Source of the DNA: Reyranella sp. | GTDB taxonomy: Bacteria > Pseudomonadota > Alphaproteobacteria > Reyranellales > Reyranellaceae | DNA length: 11,601 nucleotides | Reading direction: 5' to 3' | NCBI GenBank assembly: GCA_016780605.1 | Contig: JADHLS010000076.1 | Coordinates: 1-11,601 of the forward strand | Position numbers and translations under genes: made by a program | Shown: positions 6,358 to 11,601 of the stretch, one piece after another | Numbering within the stretch: position 1 is the first letter of the stretch | Layout: the number at the start of each line of letters is the position of its first letter | Notes under the pieces: model-generated | The model's database searches: none | Seen by the model: only the letters and a program-made list of their open reading frames with translations | Told to the model about the DNA's origin: nothing

Positions 6358-7017
6358 ATGCCGCCCCATTCATTGCCGCCGCGCCGGCCGTCGTCTCCGC
6401 ACGCTGCGGCAGCAGCCGATCGGCCGAACGAATTTGCCGAAGCCGCAGCACGGCTGTTTCAGGAACGCACCAAGCGGCTGCAGGCCGACCCGCCGTTGCC
6501 CCCGATCGATCTGTCCGAAGGCGAAGCCTATCCGTCGCCGCTGCGACGGGCGCTCCTGCCGATGCGGGATCTGAGGCGGGCCCTTCTGATCGCGCCCATT
6601 GCCATAGCCGGTTATCTCGCCTTCTGGTTCCTGTTCATGGAACCGTCAGCCCCTGCGCCGCCGGCAAGCCATGCGATCGAGGCCAAGGCCGAGGCGCGTG
6701 CCGCCGTCGAAGCAGCCGGCCCCGCCGCCGTGCGCCAGGACGTCGTGGACGTGAAGGCAACGCCTCCGCCCCAGCCTGAGCCGGTGGCGCCGCCACCGCC
6801 TGCGCCTCCTCAATCGAGTACGGCGCCGCTCACGAGGGAAGAGATCAAGGAGATGCAAGGCAAGCTCGGCGCTGCCGGTTTCGCCGCCGGTCCGGTGGAC
6901 GGCATCGTCGGCCCGCAGACCCAGGCCGCCCTGCAGCGCTACACCCAGGCGCGCAGCCTGCCCAAGCCCGAGCCGACGCTGGAAGTGCTGTCGCGCCTGC
7001 GCGCCGAAGTACCCTGA
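6358..7017 (+). CDS. Membrane-anchored protein with C-terminal peptidoglycan-binding domain
   Basis: A 219-aa single-pass envelope protein. Residues 1-73 are a Pro/Ala/Arg-rich, probably cytoplasmic segment; 74-93 form one transmembrane helix (ALLIAPIAIAGYLAFWFLF); 96-158 are an Ala-rich then Pro-rich linker (PPPQPEPVAPPPPAPP) long enough to cross part of the periplasm; 161-200 match the PG_binding_1 fold (PF01471), with EIKEMQGKLGAAGF followed by GPVDGIVGPQTQAAL. Such domains bind cell-wall peptidoglycan, often attached to hydrolases; here no catalytic domain is present, so a tethering or structural role is likely. The start at 6358 has only a weak ribosome site (TAGG, about 6 nt upstream). 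A hairpin follows the stop. Confidence 0.8.
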   Translation: MPPHSLPPRRPSSPHAAAAADRPNEFAEAAARLFQERTKRLQADPPLPPIDLSEGEAYPSPLRRALLPMRDLRRALLIAPIAIAGYLAFWFLFMEPSAPAPPASHAIEAKAEARAAVEAAGPAAVRQDVVDVKATPPPQPEPVAPPPPAPPQSSTAPLTREEIKEMQGKLGAAGFAAGPVDGIVGPQTQAALQRYTQARSLPKPEPTLEVLSRLRAEVP

Positions 7018-7019
7018 GC

Positions 7020-7040
7020 CTGACGCCGAATTGGCGTCAG
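7020..7040. terminator. Hairpin between convergent genes
   Basis: A perfect 8-bp stem CTGACGCC / GGCGTCAG with loop GAATT begins 3 nt after the stop of the peptidoglycan-binding gene and overlaps the stop of the convergent GST gene. There is no real T tract on either side, so it may be a weak terminator or an mRNA 3'-end stabiliser. Confidence 0.5.
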
Positions 7041-7771
7041 TTGCCGGCGGTGAACGGCCCGATCTTCGCCGCCGCGAAGGCGGGCCGTGCCTGGATCGCG
7101 CTCCACCATACCGCAACTCGTGGATGACGTGCCGCGGTCATCTCGTCGGGCGCAATCTCCTCGTCGATCCGCTTGACGAAGGGCACCGCGGCGATGTCTG
7201 CCAGCGAATAGTGGTCGCCGACGAGCCACGCGCTCTTGCTGAGCGCCTCTTCCATGCGATCCAGCAGTCCGACTTTGAGCTTGTCGCGCGCCTCGCCACG
7301 CTCCTCCTCGGTGTAGGGCCGACGTGCCGTGCGCAGCCACGCCTCGCGCCGCTCCTTGCTGGGCACGCGAGCGAGGTTCGCGGCCAGCTCTGCGTCGGAC
7401 CACTTCGAGGCGATCTGGGCCATGCCATGAGCCCAGTTGAACACGATCAAGTTACCGATCAGCCCGTCGATGTGGCGGATCCAGTTGCGCATGACCGCGC
7501 GGTCGAATGCGTTATTCGGCCGCAGCGGCGGATCGGGATGCGTCTCGTCGAGGTATTCACAGATCGTGCCGCTCTCGTAGAGCGAGCGACCGTCCTCGAG
7601 GATCAGCAACGGGATTACCCCGTTGGGATTGAGCTTCAGGAAGGCCGGGGAATGGTGCTCCATCTTCGTGAGGTCGATGATCTTGCCCTCGAAGGCCAAG
7701 CCCTTTTCGGCAAGACAAAGGCGAACACGTCGAGATGCCGAAGATCGCCAGCCATGGTAGAGAGTGTACAT
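7037..7771 (-). CDS. Glutathione S-transferase family protein
   Basis: A 244-aa cytosolic protein of the glutathione S-transferase superfamily. The thioredoxin-like N-terminal domain (about 1-80) shows WRSSASRRVR (8-17), with Ser residues at the usual catalytic position; NPNGVIPLL (48-56) with cis-Pro54; and the glutathione-contacting Glu66-Ser67 in LYESGTICEYLDE. The helical C-terminal domain (about 90-235) has YSLADIAAVPF, which includes the conserved Asp of the N-capping box. Many bacterial members of this type conjugate electrophiles or cleave ethers; the substrate cannot be read from the sequence. AAGGTG about 6 nt upstream supports the start. It diverges from the TetR-type gene, so the regulator may control it. 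Confidence 0.88.
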   Translation of the reverse strand: MYTLYHGWRSSASRRVRLCLAEKGLAFEGKIIDLTKMEHHSPAFLKLNPNGVIPLLILEDGRSLYESGTICEYLDETHPDPPLRPNNAFDRAVMRNWIRHIDGLIGNLIVFNWAHGMAQIASKWSDAELAANLARVPSKERREAWLRTARRPYTEEERGEARDKLKVGLLDRMEEALSKSAWLVGDHYSLADIAAVPFVKRIDEEIAPDEMTAARHPRVAVWWSAIQARPAFAAAKIGPFTAGN

Positions 7772-7869
7772 TGACGCACCTTAGCCCAGCCTGTGTGGGA
7801 TGAGTCACATAAGCGTTCGTAGTGTGTGTGCCAGCGTACAGGGCGTCTCGGGAACCGCGGAGTATTCTG

Positions 7870-8514
7870 GTGTCATATTACGAAACGGCCGCCAACGACG
7901 AGCCGGCCAAAGGGCGCCGCGTTGACGGTCGCCGTCAGCGCAGCGAACGCACCCGCCTCACGATCATCGAAGCCTATCTCGAGCTGTTGCGGCGCGATCC
8001 GCGTATGCCGACGGCGGCGCGGATCGCTGCCGAAGCCGGCTATTCGACACGCTCGATCTTCGAGCGGTTCAACGATCTCAACGCGCTGACGCTCGCCACG
8101 GCCGATCATGCGATCGTCCAGGGCCAGGCCGACGCGGTGCCGCGCGACGCCGATGCCGACCGACCGATGCGTATCCGCTCCCACGTCGCCGTCCGGGCGC
8201 AGGCCTGCGAGCGTTGGTTATCGTTGTGGCGCGTGCTGGTCGCGACGCAGCACGAGCTCGCCGAGCTCAAGACGCGCGTGACGTTGGTGCGACTTGCCAA
8301 TATCGAGCGCATGCGGCTGATGTATCGGCCCGAGCTTTCGGTCATGAGCGAGCTCGAACGCGAGCAGGTCCTGACGGCGCTCGCCACGCTGATCAGCTTC
8401 GAGAGCTGGGACCAGATGCGCAACTGCCACAAGCTCTCTTCGGAGGACGCCCAGGCGATCTGGCGCTCGGCGATCGACCGCATGTTGCCGCCGACCCCGA
8501 TGCGTGGTCTCTAA
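7870..8514 (+). CDS. TetR-family transcriptional regulator
   Basis: A 214-aa DNA-binding regulator of the TetR type. After a basic leader (RRVDGRRQRSERTR, 16-29), the N-terminal helices contain a helix-turn-helix at about 47-67 (PTAARIAAEAGYSTRSIFERF), the family's typical pattern. The C-terminal part (about 90-214) is helical and would form the ligand and dimer domain; the ligand is unknown. GTG 7870 is chosen because CGGAG lies 7 nt upstream; the frame also opens at GTG 7822, without a ribosome site. It diverges from the GST gene and its stop overlaps that of the convergent MFS gene, so it may repress itself, the GST and perhaps the exporter. Confidence 0.85.
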   Translation: MSYYETAANDEPAKGRRVDGRRQRSERTRLTIIEAYLELLRRDPRMPTAARIAAEAGYSTRSIFERFNDLNALTLATADHAIVQGQADAVPRDADADRPMRIRSHVAVRAQACERWLSLWRVLVATQHELAELKTRVTLVRLANIERMRLMYRPELSVMSELEREQVLTALATLISFESWDQMRNCHKLSSEDAQAIWRSAIDRMLPPTPMRGL

Positions 8515-9728
8515 GTCCGCGTCCTGCGATTGGCGCGACTTCGAAGCCAGGTGGCCAGCACCAGCGTGGACACAAGTCCGATCACGGCCATGATCAGAAC
8601 GGCCGTGCGCGGCCCGAGTTCGGTGGCGAGGACACCCGCCGCCAGGACGCCGAGCGGTCCGGTGCCGATCCCGACCGTCACCAGGCCCATCAGGCGCGAT
8701 CGCATGTCGGCCGGGGCCTCGGTTAACATCAACGTGGTCTGCATGTTGCTGAAGCCCGCCGTGCCGAAGCCGCCCAGCACCAGCACGGTGAAGGCGAGCC
8801 AATAGGACGGCGACAGCGCCATCACGATCAGCGCCACCATGAACAGCGCGGCGCCGCCGGCGAAGGCGAGCCGGCGGTCCATCCGGATCATGCCGGCCGC
8901 GATCAGTGCTCCGCCGAGCAGGGCGCCGATCGGCTCGGCAGCGGCCAGCAATCCGACCAGCGCCGGCGACACATGGAAGGCGCTGATGCCGAGTGGCGCC
9001 ACCAGGCCGGAATAGGCGAAGGCGAAAGCATTGGTGACGACCGTGATGCCGTAGACCAGCAGGATGGTGGGCCGTGTGCGCGCAAATGCCAGCCCTTCGG
9101 CGATCTCCGCCGGAATGCGCCCGAGATCGAGTCGGCGCGTGATCTGCGGATGGGCGAGGCCAGCCAGCGCAAAGGCGCCGCCGAACTGGACCAGGGCGGT
9201 GAGCGTGTAGGCGCCTTTCATGCCCAGCCACTGGAACGCGACACCTCCCAACAGCGGACCGATCATGCGGGTCGCGGCGTTGGTGGCCGAATCGAGGGCG
9301 ATGGCCGGTACGATGCGATGGGATCCCGCGACCTCGCCCACCATGCGGCGGCGCGTCGACATCTCGGTGGACCACATCGTACCCGACAAGAGATTGCCCA
9401 AAGCGACATGCCACAGATGGAGCTGGCCGGTAGCGGCGAGGGTGGCCAATAAAGTCGACACCGCGGCGGGCACGACCAGCGCCAGCATGACGATGGTCTT
9501 GCGGTTGACTGCTTCCGACACCGCTCCGGCGAAGGCGCCGAACAGGAGCTGGGGCAGCTGGCGCGCCGCCACCACGCCGGTCGCGGCCAACGCCGACCCC
9601 GTCACTTCATAGGCGAACAGGCCGGATGCCAGCAGCTCCAGCCAGCGCATCGCATTGGCGAAGGCGCCGACCAGCCACAGCCGCAGGAAGTCCGGTGTCT
9701 TGAGCAGTTCCCCGATGGGCCCATTCAT
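8511..9728 (-). CDS. MFS transporter, EntS/drug-efflux type
   Basis: A 405-aa inner-membrane protein with about 12 hydrophobic helices, of the MFS_3 type that includes enterobactin exporter EntS and many drug exporters. Seen: N-terminal LKTPDFLRLWLVGAFAN as in this group; a motif-A-like loop GAFAGAVSEAVNRK (64-77) between helices 2 and 3; a cytoplasmic central loop rich in Arg/Asp/Glu around residues 195-215; and a second loop with RMDRR. A proton-driven export role is expected; the cargo is unknown. The ribosome site is weak (AAGAG close to the ATG). It converges on the TetR gene with a 4-bp overlap. Confidence 0.85.
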   Translation of the reverse strand: MNGPIGELLKTPDFLRLWLVGAFANAMRWLELLASGLFAYEVTGSALAATGVVAARQLPQLLFGAFAGAVSEAVNRKTIVMLALVVPAAVSTLLATLAATGQLHLWHVALGNLLSGTMWSTEMSTRRRMVGEVAGSHRIVPAIALDSATNAATRMIGPLLGGVAFQWLGMKGAYTLTALVQFGGAFALAGLAHPQITRRLDLGRIPAEIAEGLAFARTRPTILLVYGITVVTNAFAFAYSGLVAPLGISAFHVSPALVGLLAAAEPIGALLGGALIAAGMIRMDRRLAFAGGAALFMVALIVMALSPSYWLAFTVLVLGGFGTAGFSNMQTTLMLTEAPADMRSRLMGLVTVGIGTGPLGVLAAGVLATELGPRTAVLIMAVIGLVSTLVLATWLRSRANRRTRT

Positions 9729-9745
9729 TAGGCTCTTTTTATCGC

Positions 9746-9780
9746 GTCATCCCGAGCGGAGCGAAGCGAAGTCTAGGGAC
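9746..9780. repeat. Dispersed-type intergenic repeat (GTCATCCCGAG... element)
   Basis: The 90-bp gap between two minus-strand MFS genes contains GTCATCCCGAGCGGAGCG followed by AAGCGAAGTCTAGGGAC. This type of element (in reverse, a CTTCGCTCGGGATGAC motif) recurs in intergenic DNA of many GC-rich bacteria. It has imperfect inverted ends, TCCCGAG (9750-9756) and CTAGGGA (9773-9779), which can fold into a small hairpin. Only one copy is in the window, so the repeat status is from memory of the motif and not shown here. Confidence 0.5.
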
Positions 9781-9818
9781 CTGTTCTTGCGTTGCCGCAT
9801 GAGTCGGTGGCGGTAGGC

Positions 9819-11285
9819 CTATCGCCCGATCTCGTCCAGGCTGACGCCGGTGGTCTCGATGCGGAACTGCCAGGTCACCCAGGCGCCGAGCAGCGAGCTC
9901 GCGATCAGCACCGTCAGCAGGAAGTGGATGCCCAGATCGGCCAGCAACACGGGGAAGAGAAACGCGGTCATCACCGCGCCGACCTTGGCGAAGGCGGCGG
10001 CAAAGCCCGCACCCTTGCCGCGGATCGCCGTGGGGAACACTTCGCCGGCCAGGAGATAGGTCTGGGCGTTGGGGCCTACATTGGTCATGAAGTTGAACAG
10101 CATGAAGCCGCCGAACAGCAGGAAGCTTTTCATCGGTTCGGTCGCACCAAGCGATAGCGTTGCGAGGCCGAGCCCGACGGCGCAGCCGATGAAGCCCGCG
10201 ACCTGCAGGCGAATGCGCCCGAGGCGGTCGGCCAGCAGCACCGCGGCCAGGATGCCTACGATCAGCAGCACATCGAGCAAAGCGGCACCTTTTGCCGCCG
10301 TGATGTCGCGCGCGATCAGGGCGCTGACGTTGTGGGCCGCGATGGTCTCGTGCCCCATCGCCCTGGTGAGGATGATGGGGGTGAAAATGCCGATGCCGTA
10401 AGTGGAGAGATCCTGAAGGAACCATGGCACCGAGGCGAGGATGGTGGCCCGCCGGCCCGGCAGAACGAAGAGCTCGCGCCAGCCTCCGGTCTGGCTTGAC
10501 CGTGTCGATGCCATGCGGTCTTGGGCAGGGGGGAAGGTCAAGCGAACCTGCTTGGGATAGGGCGGCTCGCGTTCGAGCAGGCGGGCCAACTCGGCTTCAG
10601 CCTCCGCCTTGCGACCTTGGCTCATCAGCCAATGGCCGCTGTCGCTGATCGTAAGGCGGCCGAGCATGACCAACAGGGCCGGTACGATCGCCGTGGCATA
10701 CATCCATCGCCAGGCACTGATTTCAGGCAGATTGGACAGGATAAGGAAGCCTACGACTGTGCCGATCAGTGCCCCAACCGCCTGGAAGGCAAAGGCGCTC
10801 AACACAAGCTTGCCGCGATCCCTGCTCGCAATGCTCTCGGAGATCACGAGGTGCGCCGTGGGGTAATCACAGCCCAGCGCCAGCCCGACGCCGAACAGGA
10901 AGAACAGCGTCAAGGCAAAGGTCGGGCTCCAGGTCAGGCCCGTCAGGAACAGGGTGAAGACCAGCATCTCCACCACGAACATGCGGCGCCGGCCGTAGAT
11001 GTCGGCGAGCCCACCCATCGCGATGGCGCCGACCATGATTCCGGCGAGCGGCGCGGCGCTGACCAGGCCCCTTTCGGCGGGGGAGAGGCCGAAGTCCTTG
11101 ACGACAAGCGGCAGGGCCACGCCCGTCATGAACACGACCAGTCCTTCGAAGAATTTGCCGGCCGATGCGAGCAGCCAAATCCGCCACTGCATGGCGGTCA
11201 TCGGGACGAAACGTGTGGGAGTGCCGTCCGGCCAGAAGGGAGTTTGGTCGATGTAGCTCTGGACGGTGCGCAGCGGCTCGGTCAT
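9819..11285 (-). CDS. MFS transporter, sugar/phosphate:H+ symporter type
   Basis: A 488-aa inner-membrane transporter with about 12 helices, of the sugar/inorganic-phosphate:H+ symporter branch of the MFS (PF00083-like). Seen: a 30-residue cytoplasmic N-terminus; motif A GGLADIYGRRRMF (91-103) between helices 2 and 3; CDYPTAHLVISE on helix 4; a long charged central loop (about 225-270); the second-half motif-A copy LADRLGRIRLQ; and a segment with GPNAQTYLLAGEVFPTAIRG, typical of phosphate-type symporters. The substrate is not readable; in proteobacteria such proteins often take up organic acids or phosphate. There is no clear ribosome site at ATG 11285. It diverges from a Bug-family receptor gene across a 42-bp spacer. 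Confidence 0.85.
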   Translation of the reverse strand: MTEPLRTVQSYIDQTPFWPDGTPTRFVPMTAMQWRIWLLASAGKFFEGLVVFMTGVALPLVVKDFGLSPAERGLVSAAPLAGIMVGAIAMGGLADIYGRRRMFVVEMLVFTLFLTGLTWSPTFALTLFFLFGVGLALGCDYPTAHLVISESIASRDRGKLVLSAFAFQAVGALIGTVVGFLILSNLPEISAWRWMYATAIVPALLVMLGRLTISDSGHWLMSQGRKAEAEAELARLLEREPPYPKQVRLTFPPAQDRMASTRSSQTGGWRELFVLPGRRATILASVPWFLQDLSTYGIGIFTPIILTRAMGHETIAAHNVSALIARDITAAKGAALLDVLLIVGILAAVLLADRLGRIRLQVAGFIGCAVGLGLATLSLGATEPMKSFLLFGGFMLFNFMTNVGPNAQTYLLAGEVFPTAIRGKGAGFAAAFAKVGAVMTAFLFPVLLADLGIHFLLTVLIASSLLGAWVTWQFRIETTGVSLDEIGR

Positions 11286-11295
11286 GTCATGACAT
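11284..11295. promoter_or_regulatory. 12-bp perfect palindrome at divergent gene starts
   Basis: ATGTCATGACAT is a perfect 12-bp palindrome that touches the start codon of the MFS gene. Its half, ATGTCATG, recurs at 11323-11330 and includes the ATG of the Bug gene. The spacer 11286-11327 must hold both promoters. An operator for a shared regulator is possible, but no regulator gene is adjacent. Confidence 0.35.
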
Positions 11296-11327
11296 ACTTA
11301 AATGAAGGAATATTGCGAGGAAATGTC

Positions 11328-11601
11328 ATGTTGAGACGCAGCCTGTTTGCCTGCCTTGCCGCGCCGATGGTCGTGCGCGGCTCGAGCGCCGGCGCGCAGG
11401 CGGCCTGGCCCAGCAAAACCGTGCGTTTCATCGTGCCTTTCGCGCCGGGCGGTGGCACCGACACCGTGAGCCGCCTCATCTGCGACCAACTCGCGCGCAG
11501 CTTCGGCCAGCAGTTCGTGGTCGACAACAAAGGCGGCGCCGGCGGCAATATCGGCACCGCCGAGCTCGCGCGGTCGGCGCCCGACGGCTACACGATCGGG
11601 C
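11328..11601 (+). CDS. Bug/TctC-family periplasmic solute-binding protein (partial)
   Basis: The start of a tripartite tricarboxylate transporter receptor of the Bug (TctC) family; 91 residues are visible and the gene runs off the right edge (family members are usually about 320 aa). Seen: a basic signal peptide (MLRRSLFACLAAP...), probable cleavage after SAGA (about residue 23), then WPSKTVRFIVPFAPGGGTD (27-45), the Bug ligand-loop signature, and VVDNKGGAGGNIGTAEL (64-80) with APDGYTIG (84-91), the second family signature. Bug proteins bind organic acids, amides or aromatic acids in the periplasm, often without an adjacent TctAB. The ribosome site GAGGA lies about 7 nt before the ATG. It diverges from the MFS gene, so the two may serve the same substrate; that is inference. 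Confidence 0.93.
   Translation, partial: MLRRSLFACLAAPMVVRGSSAGAQAAWPSKTVRFIVPFAPGGGTDTVSRLICDQLARSFGQQFVVDNKGGAGGNIGTAELARSAPDGYTIG

Noticed and set aside
7794..7809. TGTG-N8-CACA inverted repeat as a TetR operator
   Set aside because: The arms are only 4 bp and do not extend, which is expected often by chance; the location between GST and TetR is right but the signal is too weak.
8218..9414. 398-aa open frame on the minus strand in another frame of the MFS gene
   Set aside because: The MFS frame has clear transmembrane helices and family motifs; this frame has low-complexity Arg/His-rich sequence.
9739..10425. 228-aa minus-strand frame ending in LRFAPLGMTR
   Set aside because: It is a shadow of the MFS symporter gene whose end simply translates the intergenic repeat.

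Overview
The window is GC-rich, densely coded chromosomal DNA from what looks like a free-living proteobacterium, most likely an alphaproteobacterium. The lineage is inferred, not proven. It rests on the very high third-position GC, a Bug/TctC periplasmic binding protein at the right edge, a two-domain PRC-barrel protein, a PA4872-like isocitrate lyase/PEP mutase relative and a small envelope protein of a type common in proteobacteria. I see no rRNA, tRNA, CRISPR array, transposase or prophage gene.

Left part (50-3405): a compact glycolipid-precursor cluster. A UbiA-superfamily polyprenyl-phosphate phosphoribosyltransferase lies on the minus strand. Diverging from it across about 50 bp is a plus-strand operon of a GtrA-family membrane protein, DprE1 and DprE2. 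These match the steps that make decaprenylphosphoryl-D-arabinose (DPA) in mycobacteria: phosphoribosylation of the lipid, then oxidation and reduction at C2 of the ribose. The order GtrA-DprE1-DprE2 is the mycobacterial order (Rv3789-Rv3790-Rv3791). The phosphatase and the arabinosyltransferases that would use the product are not in the window. The DprE1 here has Ala where the M. tuberculosis enzyme has the drug-reactive Cys387.

Middle part (3414-7017): a small secreted or lipoprotein-like hypothetical (minus), an ICL/PEP-mutase superfamily enzyme (plus), a bidirectional hairpin terminator, a secreted protein with two PRC-barrel repeats (minus), a tiny proline-rich secreted protein (minus) and a single-pass membrane protein with a C-terminal peptidoglycan-binding domain (plus). 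Most of these are envelope proteins.

Right part (7037-11601): a glutathione S-transferase (minus), a divergent TetR-type regulator (plus), a drug-efflux type MFS transporter convergent with and overlapping it (minus), a dispersed-type intergenic repeat, a sugar/phosphate-symporter type MFS transporter (minus), and the start of a Bug-family solute receptor (plus) that runs off the window. A 42-bp spacer carrying a perfect 12-bp palindrome separates these last two. The most noteworthy content is the DPA cluster outside the Actinobacteria; the other genes are ordinary, with a few small regulatory signals worth checking.
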